A DNA stretch of 64,000 bases from Chloroflexota bacterium (GTDB taxonomy: Bacteria > Chloroflexota > Dehalococcoidia > Bin125), in contig JAPPFB010000011.1 of the NCBI GenBank assembly GCA_028875225.1, forward strand, positions 124,001 through 188,000, read 5' to 3'. Position 1 is the stretch's first letter. Every line of letters begins with the position of its first letter. Below, in pieces: positions 47,097-56,560 of the stretch. Below the pieces are notes generated by a model. It did not search any database. It had not been told where the DNA came from and was given only the letters and a program-made list of their open reading frames with translations. A program made the translations under genes and the position numbers.

Positions 47097-50000
47097 CCCA
47101 GCCGCGCTGTCGCTCGTCTGGCGCGTTGTCGCGGGCGGCTCTGCGATCCTCACGCTGCCTTGCGACCCCAACGTGCCCGTGACCACTTGCACGACCTGCT
47201 CGTTGGCCTGCAGGTTCCATTCGTCGGACAGGATCAGCAACTCCACTCGGTCGCCGGAGCGGATCCGCAGGAACACCGGATCGTCGCCGGCGTGCATCAT
47301 CTTCATGGCGGTGAGCCCGCCTTCAAGCTGTTCCATCAACTTGCTGTCTGCGGCCTCGTCGCCCGACTCCTCAATCGTGATCCACAGCGCGGCCGCCGCA
47401 GCGCCCGGCGCTGCGCCAGTGGCAGGTGTGGGCGACGGCACAGCCGCTGGAGCGTCGGGCTCGTCGGCAGGCGCTTCGGGAAGTTGCAGGGGCTCGCGTG
47501 GCTTCGACATCCACGGAGGAGCAGGAGCCTGTTTGATCGGCGGGACCACCACCGCCGCCGCTCCACCCAGGGGCCCGGGCGTTGCCGCCGTCGACAGTGC
47601 GGGGGAAGCCGCCGAAGTCGCCGCCTGCTCGCTCCAGGGCTCGACCGACTGCACTGCCAGAGTCAAGCGATCCATACGCGTGCGTATGTTGACGGTAGTC
47701 ACGACAATCTGATTGGGTTCCCAGATCTGCCTGGTCAGCGCCCACTGATCCGGCCAGACTGTGACTTCGGCCGTCCCCGAGAGATCTTCCAGCATGACCG
47801 CCGCGAACGGATCGCCCTTGCGCGTCGTCAATTGTCGCACGCTGTTGACCAGACCGGCGACCGTCTGCGTGTTGCCGGCCATGTCCTCGGTCAGCTCTGC
47901 CAGCTGGGCGTCGACGCGGCCCTGCAAGGCCACAGTCGCCGCCTGCAGCGGATGTTCCGAAACGTATGCGCCAAGCAGCTCCCGTTCCCAGTTGAGTTGC
48001 TCGTGATGCGTCGCGTCCATGCCTTCTTCGAGTTCGACGGTCGGTGTCGGCGTGTCGACTTCGGTCCCAAACAGATCGAACATTGAAGTTTGCCCGCTGT
48101 CTCGCAGCTCCTGTGCTCTGCGGGCGCGCTTGATAATGTCGTCGGCCGCTGCCACCATGGCGCCCCGCGACTCGATCGAGTCGAAGGCGCCTGCCTTGGC
48201 CAGCGCTTCAAGCGCCCGCCGATTCATCGTCTTGGAATCCAGGCGCTCAGCGAGGTCGCTGGCGCCTCGAATCGGACCGTTCTCCTGGCGCTCTGCGATC
48301 AACGGCTCCACTGCAGCCCGTCCGACGCCCTTGATGGTGCCCAGACCAAACCGAATGGCGCTGCGTCCGTCGGCCATGTTCTCCAGCGTGAACGTCGCCT
48401 CGGAGCGATTCACGTCCGGCAACAGCAATGGAATCGCCAGACGACCGCATTCAGCCGCCGCTTCCCGCACGCGATCGCTGTTGCCCGCCGCCGCTCGGAG
48501 CACCGCCGCCATGTAGGGCGCCGGGTAGTTCGCCTTGAACCAGGCCGTCTGATAGGCGATCGCCGCATATGAAACCGCATGCGCCTTATTGAACGCATAG
48601 CCCGCGAATGGCTCGATCAGCTCGAAGATCGTGACGGCTTCGTGCTCCGTATAGCCGTTGGCCAGGGCGCCCTTCAGGAAGTTGCCCCGCTCGCCCTCCA
48701 TCACCTTCGCATCCTTCTTGCCCATCGCCTTGCGCATGATGTCGGCCTGGCCGAGCGTGTAACCGGCGAACTTCCGTGCGATGTGCAGCACCTGATCCTG
48801 GTACACGATCACGCCGTAGGTGTCATCCAGGATTTCGCCGAGGTCGTTGTGCGGATACGTGACTGCGACGCGTCCGTGCTTGCTGTCGATGAATCGCGGG
48901 ATGTGCTCCATGGGTCCCGGCCGGTACAGCGCCAGCAACGCCGCCAGGTCGCGGATTGAAGTCGGCTTCAGGTCCTCCACCACGCGACGCATACCGCCCG
49001 ACTCGAGCTGAAACACGCCGAACGTGTCTCCGGTACTCAGCCGCTCGTACGTCTTCTGGTCTCCATCGGGCAAACTCAGATAATCGATCTCTTGGCCCTC
49101 GTGTTCACTCACCAATGCGACCGCTTCCTCGAGGATCGTCAGGTTGGTTAATCCCAGGAAATCCATCTTCAGCAGGCCGACCGCCGCCACCTCGTTCATC
49201 CCCCACTGCGTCATCGGAATCCAGTTCTCGTCCGACGACTCGTTCACCGGTCGGCGCAGCGGCACATTTTCGGCCAACGGCTCCTGCGAAATCACCACAC
49301 CTGCAGCATGCGTCGATGTGTTCCTCACTACGCCGTTGAGGCGCTGCGCGAAGGACAACAGTTCAGCCACCGTGGGATCGTCTTGCTGCGCTTGCCTCAG
49401 ATCCTGCGATTGCTCGATCGCGTCCTCGACCGAGATATTGAGCTGGTTCGGGACCATCCGGGCCACGCGGTCGGTGTCGCCCAGAGGCACGCCCAGCGCG
49501 CGGCCCGAGTCGCGGATCGCCGCCTTCGCTCCCAGCGTCCCAAAGGTGATGATCTGCGCCACTCGGTCGCGCCCGTATTTCTCCGCCACGTAGCGAATCA
49601 CTTCATCGCGTCGGTTGTCGGCGAAGTCCATATCGATGTCGGGCATCTCGCGGCGCTCGAGGTTGAGGAAGCGCTCAAACACCAGATCGTGCGCCATCGG
49701 ATCGATGTCCGTGATGTCCAGGCAGTAGAGCACCAGGCTGGCCGCGGCCGAGCCTCGCACCGCACGCGCGATCCCGCGGTCGCGGGCGAAGTGCGCGAAG
49801 TCCATCACGATCAGGAAGTACTCGGCAAAGCCGGTCTCCTCGATGACGTGCAGCTCGTATGCCAGACGGTCCTGATGGCTCTGCGGCGGATGTCCATAGC
49901 GCTGATCCAGGCCCTGGTAGGCGATCTCGGTCAGGTGCTCAAGCGCCGTCTTGCCTGCGGGGATGTCCGGTTGCGGAAGCCGAAGCCGGTCGAAATCCAG

Positions 50001-50825
50001 CTTGACCTCGCAACGTTCGGCGACAAGCTGCGTGTTGGTCACGGCCTCGGGTAAATCGCTGAAGTTGTCCAGCATGTACTGCTCGGACGTGAGATAGAAG
50101 TCCTCGCCATCGAAGCGAAAGCGCTTCTCATCGGTCCGCACTGCATTGGTGCCGATGCAGAGCAATAGGTCATGCGCGTCGTGATCGCCCGGCTCGCAGT
50201 AGTGCGCGTCCTGCGTCGCCACCAGCGGTACGCCCAGTTCCTCCGCCATCGACACCGTCTGTCGCAACTGAGGTTCAAACTGGGGCAGCTCGTCGTGGCG
50301 CTGAATCTCGAAGTAGTAGCGATCGTCGAAGACCTCTCGATACCAGTCGATCACCCGGCGCGCCTCGGCCAGGTCCTCACGCTGCAGGGCTCGCTGCAAC
50401 TCTGAGGACGGGCAACCCGAGAGGACGATCACGCCCTCCGAATGCTTCGCCAACAATTCGCGATCGACCCGCGGGTAGTAGTAGAACCCCTCGAGGTGCG
50501 CCCGGGTCGACAGCTGGATCAGATTGCGCCAACCTGTTTGGTTCTGGGCCAGGAGAACGAGATGAAAGTAGTTGGAAGATGCCGTCCGGCCGCCGGATCG
50601 ATCGCGGCGGCTGCCCGGCGCCACGTACGCCTCCATGCCCAGCACCGGGCGCAAGCGCTCTGCCTCGCAGGCGCGGTAAAACTCCACCGCGCCGTACAGA
50701 TTGCCGTGATCGGTGATCGCCAGCGCTTCTTGCCCCAGCTCTCTCGCACGAGCCGCCAGGGGCGAAATCTTCGACAGCCCATCCAGCTCCGAATACTCAG
50801 TATGCGTGTGCAGATGCGCGAACAT
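47091..50825 (-). CDS. dnaE: DNA polymerase III alpha subunit
   Basis: The 1244-residue protein is a DnaE1-type replicase. The N-terminal PHP domain keeps its metal-binding residues (HLHTHTEYS at 4-12, TDHG at 38-41, DAHY at 206-209), so an active PHP nuclease is possible. Catalytic aspartates are in PDIDMDF (Asp396, Asp398). GYTLGQADIMRKAMGKK and GYAFNKAHAVSYA are palm/fingers blocks; an OB fold follows (near 1000-1090). The last ~150 residues include a Pro/Ala-rich linker and a small C-terminal domain. No beta-clamp motif was pinned down. Confidence 0.97.
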   Translation of the reverse strand: MFAHLHTHTEYSELDGLSKISPLAARARELGQEALAITDHGNLYGAVEFYRACEAERLRPVLGMEAYVAPGSRRDRSGGRTASSNYFHLVLLAQNQTGWRNLIQLSTRAHLEGFYYYPRVDRELLAKHSEGVIVLSGCPSSELQRALQREDLAEARRVIDWYREVFDDRYYFEIQRHDELPQFEPQLRQTVSMAEELGVPLVATQDAHYCEPGDHDAHDLLLCIGTNAVRTDEKRFRFDGEDFYLTSEQYMLDNFSDLPEAVTNTQLVAERCEVKLDFDRLRLPQPDIPAGKTALEHLTEIAYQGLDQRYGHPPQSHQDRLAYELHVIEETGFAEYFLIVMDFAHFARDRGIARAVRGSAAASLVLYCLDITDIDPMAHDLVFERFLNLERREMPDIDMDFADNRRDEVIRYVAEKYGRDRVAQIITFGTLGAKAAIRDSGRALGVPLGDTDRVARMVPNQLNISVEDAIEQSQDLRQAQQDDPTVAELLSFAQRLNGVVRNTSTHAAGVVISQEPLAENVPLRRPVNESSDENWIPMTQWGMNEVAAVGLLKMDFLGLTNLTILEEAVALVSEHEGQEIDYLSLPDGDQKTYERLSTGDTFGVFQLESGGMRRVVEDLKPTSIRDLAALLALYRPGPMEHIPRFIDSKHGRVAVTYPHNDLGEILDDTYGVIVYQDQVLHIARKFAGYTLGQADIMRKAMGKKDAKVMEGERGNFLKGALANGYTEHEAVTIFELIEPFAGYAFNKAHAVSYAAIAYQTAWFKANYPAPYMAAVLRAAAGNSDRVREAAAECGRLAIPLLLPDVNRSEATFTLENMADGRSAIRFGLGTIKGVGRAAVEPLIAERQENGPIRGASDLAERLDSKTMNRRALEALAKAGAFDSIESRGAMVAAADDIIKRARRAQELRDSGQTSMFDLFGTEVDTPTPTVELEEGMDATHHEQLNWERELLGAYVSEHPLQAATVALQGRVDAQLAELTEDMAGNTQTVAGLVNSVRQLTTRKGDPFAAVMLEDLSGTAEVTVWPDQWALTRQIWEPNQIVVTTVNIRTRMDRLTLAVQSVEPWSEQAATSAASPALSTAATPGPLGGAAAVVVPPIKQAPAPPWMSKPREPLQLPEAPADEPDAPAAVPSPTPATGAAPGAAAAALWITIEESGDEAADSKLMEQLEGGLTAMKMMHAGDDPVFLRIRSGDRVELLILSDEWNLQANEQVVQVVTGTLGSQGSVRIAEPPATTRQTSDSAAGL

Positions 50826-51107
50826 CGAGCTTCACCCTCACTCCCATTCGGCGGCTGCAACGAGGGTGGCTTACGGCAATCGACCTGTCTCAAACGCTTC
50901 AAACTGCCAACAGAGGAACGTGGATTGTGGACGATCCCTCAACAACGGGCGTCGTAGAATCGATGAGCCCCTCACAGAATACTTGTTCCGATATGAAGAA
51001 TCACGGCTGCCGGGAGCAACCTTGGTGGTGGGGCAAGCGACCGGGGCAGACGAAAGAATCAGACGCAAGATCTGCGCCAGTGGAAACCAGCGAGTTCTGC
51101 GATCGAC
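50826..51107. other. 282-bp gap between lysC and dnaE
   Basis: This gap has no convincing gene on either strand; the short open frames lack family similarity and a ribosome binding site. It should contain the dnaE promoter. A minus-strand TATTCT (50981-50976) is a possible -10 but has no good -35. GAATACTTGTTC at 50977-50988 is one base off the GAAC-N4-GTTC palindrome. Confidence 0.5.
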
Positions 51108-52334
51108 CTAGATCTCTTCGTCCAGGCGGAAGGCGGAGTGCAGCACCCGCACCGCTTCTTCCCCGCGATCGGCTTGCACCAGACAGGTAATCCGAATCTC
51201 TGACGTCGTGATCAGTTCGATGTTGATCCCCGCCTCGGACAGGGAGCGGAACATGGTCGCCGCGTAGCCGGGACCCGACTGCATACCGGTCCCAATCAGC
51301 GAGACCTTGACCAGGTCGTGCTTGAACAGCACATCCGCGGCGCCAAGGGCGCCGGCCAGGGGCCGGCTCAGCTCTTCCGTCTGATCGCAGTCGCCCTTGG
51401 AGACGGTGAAGGTCAAATCGGTCAGGTTCAGCTCCGACGCGTTCTGCACGATCGTGTCGACTGAGATGCCCGCGTCAGCCAGCGGTCCGAAGAGTTGCGC
51501 CGCGATTCCGGGACGGTCGGGCACGTGTCGCAACGTCACCGACGCCACATCGCGGTCCAGTGCAATCGTTCGCACTCGATTCTCGGGTTCCATCTGGACC
51601 TCCCTGTGGATCAGCGTCCCGCTGCCGGAGCCAAACTCCGCCTGCGAGGACGCGACCAGGATTGGAATGTCGTAGAGCAGTCCCAACTCGACCGCTCGCG
51701 GATGCATGACGCCGGCGCCCTGTTGCGCCGCCTCCAGCATTTCCTCCGAAGCGATGTCGCGAAGACATCGAGCGTTCGGTTCGATCCGCGGATCGGTCGT
51801 GTAAATCCCCTGAACATCCGTATAGATCTCAACCTGCGTGGCCCGCAACGCAACGCCCAATGCGACGGCCGACGTATCCGACCCGCCTCGGCCGAGGGTG
51901 GCGTAGTCGCCCTGTGGACTCTGACCCTGGAAGCCGGCCACGACCACCACGTGCCCTTCAGCCAACTCTTCCTCAACCCGCCAGGTATCGATTCCCCGGA
52001 TCCGGGCGCGGCCGAAACTGTCGTCGGTGAACATCCCGGCCTGGGCGCCAGTAAGGGCGACCGCCGGACAATCCAGATCAACCAACGCCATCGTGAGCAG
52101 CGCGCTGGATACCATCTCTCCAGTCGCCATCAACAGGTCGGTCTCGCGACGCGGCGGACGTGGATTCACCTGGCGAGCCAGGGCAAGCAGCTCGTCCGTG
52201 GTCTTGCCCATCGCCGAGACCACGACGGCCAACTGCTCACCCTCAGCAGCACGCGCCGCAACGCGACGCGCGACGTTCCGTAGCCGCTCGACTGAACCGA
52301 CCGACGTCCCACCGTACTTCTGAACGACCGTCAC
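51108..52334 (-). CDS. lysC: Aspartate kinase
   Basis: First step of the aspartate pathway (Lys, Thr, Met). The GTG at 52334 overlaps the thrB stop (GTGA) and gives 408 residues starting VTVVQKYGGTSVGS, the family N terminus. The kinase domain includes FTDDSFGRARI and TLGRGGSDTSAVALG. Two ACT domains (about 265-408) would bind feedback inhibitors. The frame upstream of the GTG is a shadow of thrB. Confidence 0.96.
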   Translation of the reverse strand: MTVVQKYGGTSVGSVERLRNVARRVAARAAEGEQLAVVVSAMGKTTDELLALARQVNPRPPRRETDLLMATGEMVSSALLTMALVDLDCPAVALTGAQAGMFTDDSFGRARIRGIDTWRVEEELAEGHVVVVAGFQGQSPQGDYATLGRGGSDTSAVALGVALRATQVEIYTDVQGIYTTDPRIEPNARCLRDIASEEMLEAAQQGAGVMHPRAVELGLLYDIPILVASSQAEFGSGSGTLIHREVQMEPENRVRTIALDRDVASVTLRHVPDRPGIAAQLFGPLADAGISVDTIVQNASELNLTDLTFTVSKGDCDQTEELSRPLAGALGAADVLFKHDLVKVSLIGTGMQSGPGYAATMFRSLSEAGINIELITTSEIRITCLVQADRGEEAVRVLHSAFRLDEEI

Positions 52335-53257
52335 AGAATCTGCGCCCCAACCGCATCGATCTCGCTGACGAACGCCTGCCCGCTGATCCCGCGCGCCTCC
52401 GCGGCCGAGATCCACGCGTCGCTGACCAGCTCCGCGCATTCATCGTTCGCCAGCGCCATGAGCGTCGAGCCGCCGCCGGACAGATAGGCGGCAAAGGCCC
52501 CCGCCGCTTCGGCTGCTTCGAACAACTCGAACATGGTCGGAAACAGGTTGGATCGCGGTATCTGGTGCAGCCGATCGTCGGTGGCTGTCTTGAGCGCGTC
52601 CCAGGATCCGGTGGTCAACGCGGCCACCAGCAACGCCGAGCGGCACGAGTTGTGAACCGCGTCCTTGCGCGACAGTTGCTTGGGCAACAGCGCCCGACCC
52701 TTCTTCGTGGACATGTTGAAACTGGGCGTGAAGCCAACGAAGCGCAAGCCCTCGGCCACGGGCAGGGCGACCCGGGTGACGCTTTCGCCAGTCATGGCGA
52801 CGATCTGACAGCCGCCGAACAGCGCCGGGGCCATATTGTCGGCGTGACCTTCCAGGTCCGAACCAATTTCCAGGATCCGATGTTCCGACAACGGGGCGCC
52901 GAGCAGCGCGTTCGCAGCAACCAGCCCGGCCCCGCGACAAGCCGCGCTCGCACCCAGACCGCGACCCAGCGGGAACTCCGCGTCGACCGTCACCTCGACG
53001 AGTTCCGAATCGGGTCGCTCGCGGCCGAGTTCCCGGAACACCTCTCTGGCCGCCTTGCGAACGTGCCGCGTCATCGGCGAGCGTTCGTCTTCGCCTCCGG
53101 TCGCGATTGACAACGTCACGGTGACGTAGCGCTGCAGCGCCACGCCGGCGGCATCGAATCCCGTGCCCAGGTTGGCGGACGTCGCCGGCACCCGAACCGT
53201 GATCGGGCCAAGCGGCTCGATCGTCTCGGAACCTTCCGGCCATGCGTCAGTAGTCAT
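52331..53257 (-). CDS. thrB: Homoserine kinase
   Basis: GHMP kinase phosphorylating homoserine. The 308-residue protein has VRVPATSANLGTGFDAAGVAL near the N terminus, the ATP loop PLGRGLGASAAC (96-107; Ala at a position usually Ser) and SGGGSTLMAL near the C terminus. It is coupled to lysC. A TAGAAT box overlapping the tmk stop lies 8 nt before its ATG, so it may also start its own transcript. Confidence 0.94.
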   Translation of the reverse strand: MTTDAWPEGSETIEPLGPITVRVPATSANLGTGFDAAGVALQRYVTVTLSIATGGEDERSPMTRHVRKAAREVFRELGRERPDSELVEVTVDAEFPLGRGLGASAACRGAGLVAANALLGAPLSEHRILEIGSDLEGHADNMAPALFGGCQIVAMTGESVTRVALPVAEGLRFVGFTPSFNMSTKKGRALLPKQLSRKDAVHNSCRSALLVAALTTGSWDALKTATDDRLHQIPRSNLFPTMFELFEAAEAAGAFAAYLSGGGSTLMALANDECAELVSDAWISAAEARGISGQAFVSEIDAVGAQIL

Positions 53258-53265
53258 CGCGCAAC

Positions 53266-53271
53266 ATTCTA
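53266..53271 (-). promoter_or_regulatory. Candidate -10 box (TAGAAT), thrB-lysC
   Basis: On the minus strand TAGAAT is five of six bases of TATAAT and is followed by 8 nt and the thrB ATG. Its TAG is also the tmk stop codon. Confidence 0.4.
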
Positions 53272-53934
53272 TGAGTCGGTAGCGCGTGCTTCCAACCAGT
53301 CGTTCACAGTTGCGTAGGCGTCCGCAAGCACCGACGACGCGTCACGCGAAGCGTCGATCACAACGATACGTTCGGCGTCCCCTGCCGCCAACAACCGAAA
53401 CCCGGCGTTGACCCGGCGGTGAAACGCCAGATCAGCGTCGCCGATGCGATCGGCGTCGGCGGAGCGCGCCCGTGTGCGAGCCAGCCCGACCTCCGCCGGG
53501 ACATCGAGCAGGAGGGTCAAATCGGGCTGCAGTCCCTGCGTCGCTTCCGCGTTCAGTCGACGCAACCGATCGATGTCGAGTCCCCGTCCGTGGCCCTGGT
53601 AGGCCAGCGTCGAATCGCTGTATCGGTCGCTGAAGACCAGCTCGCCGGCAGCCAGGGCCGGCTTCAGCACCTCTTGCACGTGCGAGGCGCGGGCCGAGAG
53701 AAACAGCCAGGTTTCGTCCCAGTCGCCCAGCTCAAGTTTCGGGTCGAGGACTAGAGACCTCAGCCGCCGGCCCAGTTCCGTCCCGCCCGGCTCAAACGTC
53801 AGGCGAACCCGTCGACCGGCCCGATCCAGGCACTCGGCCAACGATCGGACCAGTGTGGTCTTGCCGGCGCCATCGCCGCCTTCGACGGTGATGAATGCCC
53901 CACGCAGCACCGGTTCACCGGCGTCAGCCGGCAT
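53269..53934 (-). CDS. tmk: Thymidylate kinase
   Basis: Phosphorylates dTMP to dTDP. The ATG at 53934 gives 221 residues with P-loop GGDGAGKTT (19-27), the TFEPGGTELGRRLR region (DRx-loop side), SDRYSDSTLAYQG and a lid near RTRARSADADRI. It overlaps the R3H ATPase gene by 11 bp. The longer upstream frame is a shadow of that gene. Confidence 0.94.
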   Translation of the reverse strand: MPADAGEPVLRGAFITVEGGDGAGKTTLVRSLAECLDRAGRRVRLTFEPGGTELGRRLRSLVLDPKLELGDWDETWLFLSARASHVQEVLKPALAAGELVFSDRYSDSTLAYQGHGRGLDIDRLRRLNAEATQGLQPDLTLLLDVPAEVGLARTRARSADADRIGDADLAFHRRVNAGFRLLAAGDAERIVVIDASRDASSVLADAYATVNDWLEARATDS

Positions 53935-55591
53935 GGATTCGCACCCGCCGGTTGGGCTCGCGTCCCCGACTGACCGACTCCAGCGCCTGGTCGCTGGCCA
54001 GTTGATGTTGGAGCTTCCTGATGTACGGCCCCTGCGGCGCCAGGTCGATGGATGACTGCCGACCTGAGTGGATCTGCGAAATTGCCTCCTCCGCCTCGGA
54101 CAGCGCCGCGGTGACGGTGTCGTTCGGCGAGGCGCCCTTGGCAAGCGCCCGCAGACTCTTCTCCATCTGCAGCACCGTGTTGTGTTTCAGGACCACGACC
54201 GGCAGCCTGCGCGACTCCGCCAGCCGCAACTCGGGAGGACGACGACGGAATGCCGCGCGTAGCGTGATCAGCACATCGGCTTCTTCGATCCGCTCGGCGA
54301 TGGACACGTTCGCACCCGTCTCTCGAATCGCCTCTCGCAGTCGAGACAACGACACGCCCAGTGGGTACACCTTCTGATGCGGTCCCGGCGCCGCGTTCCG
54401 CGTCCGCGTACTCATGCGTCTGCGTAATGGGGCCTCATGCGAGGAACCATTTCCGAAACTCGCCCCACTGCCGGGAGACGGCGCCGAGTTGCGCTCGAAC
54501 AGTTGGCTCAGCGTGGTTTCGAACCCTGAGAGGCCGCCTTCGGCGACGACCGACTCGACCGAATCCGTCGAAGTGTGCACGTCTCCGTCGTCGTCTACCT
54601 CGCGAATCTCTGCCGCAACGGATTCACCGCGCAGCAACGCGTCCACTGTGTTGTCAAGATCGGAATGCACCGCCACACGGGTGAACGACTGAATCTCCAC
54701 CAGCGCTTCGAACGTCGGCGGCGCCTTGCGTTCCAGCACTGATTTCCGCGTGCCCCGCCGCCGCGCCTCCTCGTCCGAGAGGGTCACCGTCTGAATCCCG
54801 CCGATCAGGTCGACCAGCGTCGGATTCAGCATCAGGTTGGCCAGCTCGTTGCCGTGCGCGGTGGCCACGAGCTGCACTCCACGCTCGGCGATCGTTCGCG
54901 CCGCCTGGGCCTCGAGTTCCGTACCGATCTCGTCAATCACAATCACTTCGGGCATGTGATTCTCGACGGCCTCGACCATGACGGAGTGCTGCAGCTCGGG
55001 GCGTTCCACTTGCATTCGTCGGGCCCGGCCGATTCCCGAATGCGGAATATCGCCGTCCCCGCCAATCTCATTGGACGTGTCCACGATCACGACGCGCTTG
55101 CCCTGCTCGGCCAGGACCCGGGCCGCCTCGCGCAAGATCGTCGTCTTGCCCACGCCAGGTCGCCCTAGCAACAAAATGGACGCTCCCGCCTTGACGAAGT
55201 CCTCGATCACGGCCACCGAGCCGGTCACCGCCCGCCCGACTCGCATCGTCAGACCCACAACGGCGCGTTGTCGATTGCGGATGCACGCAATACGGTGCAA
55301 CGTCCGCGGTATGCCGGCACGGTTGTCGGTCCCGAAATCGCCGAGACCGGCGACGACCAGTTGCAACTCGGCATTGCTGACCTCGGTCTGGCGCAGGACC
55401 ACTTCACCGTCGATGTATCTAGCGTACGGCGGCCGGCCGAGATCCAGCACGATTTCGAGCAGGCCGGCGGCGGTTCCCTGTTCCTCGATCGATCGGCGTA
55501 TGGCAACCGGAAGGGTCGATAGCAACGCGTCAAGATCGTCGCCCTGCGATGGAGTGCTCGCGTCCAGGTTCGCCGTTGTCAAATCCGTCAT
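53924..55591 (-). CDS. AAA ATPase with R3H domain (Ycf45/SpoIIIAA-like)
   Basis: The 555-residue protein has a SpoIIIAA/Ycf45-type ATPase: P-loop GRPGVGKTT (143-151), VDTSNEIGGDGDIPH, Walker B VIVIDEIGTELE near 217-228 and ATAHGNELANL. After a Ser/Gly-rich linker (about 370-410) come a region with YPLGVSLSRLREAI and a C-terminal R3H-like nucleic-acid-binding domain (about 490-545, IRKLQHQLASDQALES). Function is not settled in any bacterium I know; a nucleic-acid role is likely. It lies between the ABC ATPase and tmk. Confidence 0.85.
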   Translation of the reverse strand: MTDLTTANLDASTPSQGDDLDALLSTLPVAIRRSIEEQGTAAGLLEIVLDLGRPPYARYIDGEVVLRQTEVSNAELQLVVAGLGDFGTDNRAGIPRTLHRIACIRNRQRAVVGLTMRVGRAVTGSVAVIEDFVKAGASILLLGRPGVGKTTILREAARVLAEQGKRVVIVDTSNEIGGDGDIPHSGIGRARRMQVERPELQHSVMVEAVENHMPEVIVIDEIGTELEAQAARTIAERGVQLVATAHGNELANLMLNPTLVDLIGGIQTVTLSDEEARRRGTRKSVLERKAPPTFEALVEIQSFTRVAVHSDLDNTVDALLRGESVAAEIREVDDDGDVHTSTDSVESVVAEGGLSGFETTLSQLFERNSAPSPGSGASFGNGSSHEAPLRRRMSTRTRNAAPGPHQKVYPLGVSLSRLREAIRETGANVSIAERIEEADVLITLRAAFRRRPPELRLAESRRLPVVVLKHNTVLQMEKSLRALAKGASPNDTVTAALSEAEEAISQIHSGRQSSIDLAPQGPYIRKLQHQLASDQALESVSRGREPNRRVRIHAG

Positions 55592-55693
55592 CTACCCCGT
55601 TCCGCTAACGAGTCCAGGCAAATGTTCACCCAACGCTCCCCAACTCTGCTGCGGCATCAGTCTATCGCGATGGTCCCCACCTGACGTATGAAC

Positions 55694-56530
55694 TCAGGCC
55701 GTTGCAATCGCGGTTTCCAGCTCATCGACCTCACCGCCTCCAGCCATCAGATAGGACAGGCTCTCAAGCGTCAGTGTTTCGCTGCGCCGATCCTCAACCA
55801 GACGTCCACGCTGGAACACGAGGAATCGGTCGCCAACCCAGAAGGCGTGCTGCGGCTTTGGCGTCACCAGTACGACTGCAGTCCCACGTTGCGCTGCTCG
55901 CCTGATCAATCGGAGCACCGCACCGGACTGCCGCACTCCCAACGCGGAGGTCGGCTCATCGAGGATCAGCACCCGTGCGCCGTAGTACATGGCCCGGGCG
56001 ATGGCCAGACCCTGCCGCTCGCCGCCGGATAGCGTGTGTGCCGCTCGATCGGGATCGCCAAGGTTGACGCCCAACTTCTCTAGCTCCCGTTGCATCGCTT
56101 CCTTGGCGTATCCCACATCGAAGCGTTGAAAAATCCACCAGCCCTTGACCGGTTCGCCGCCCATGAAGAAGTTGCGCCACAACGACATCATCGGGGCCAG
56201 CGCCAGATCCTGGTACACGGCCACGATCCCCTGGGCCCTGGCCTGGCGCGGCGATGAAAACTCAGTCGCGACCCCGTCCAGGAGGATCTCTCCTTCACTG
56301 GGTCGGATCAGCCCGCAGAGCATCTTGATGAAGACTGACTTGCCTGCGCCGTTGTCCCCGACCACGCACGTCACCTCGCCCGCCCGCAGCGACACATTGA
56401 CATCCTGCAATGCCTGGACCGACCCGAACTGCCTCCCCAGGCCTCGAACCTCCAGCACCGGGACATCGGCGCCCTCGGTCGGCGCGCTTGCCGAATCGCT
56501 GGCCGACTGAGTCGACTGATCGGTCGTCAT
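55694..56530 (-). CDS. Sugar-type ABC transporter ATPase lacking switch His
   Basis: The ATG at 56530 has GGAG six bases upstream (278 residues). Single-domain FrcA-type ATPase: Walker A GDNGAGKS (58-65), Q-loop YQD (106-108), signature LSGGERQG (167-174), Walker B LILDEP (188-193). The H-loop, normally (I/V)(S/T)H in VLVTH, reads LVTPKP with Pro224, so the switch His that positions the gamma-phosphate is missing. The rest looks functional. It follows the permease gene. Confidence 0.9.
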   Translation of the reverse strand: MTTDQSTQSASDSASAPTEGADVPVLEVRGLGRQFGSVQALQDVNVSLRAGEVTCVVGDNGAGKSVFIKMLCGLIRPSEGEILLDGVATEFSSPRQARAQGIVAVYQDLALAPMMSLWRNFFMGGEPVKGWWIFQRFDVGYAKEAMQRELEKLGVNLGDPDRAAHTLSGGERQGLAIARAMYYGARVLILDEPTSALGVRQSGAVLRLIRRAAQRGTAVVLVTPKPQHAFWVGDRFLVFQRGRLVEDRRSETLTLESLSYLMAGGGEVDELETAIATA

Positions 56531-56560
56531 TGCTGGCTCCAACTCAAGGCAGCGCCCCGG

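Noticed and set aside
50871-51068. 65-codon frame on the minus strand between lysC and dnaE
   Set aside because: No ribosome binding site, no similarity, and it occupies the region where the dnaE promoter should lie.
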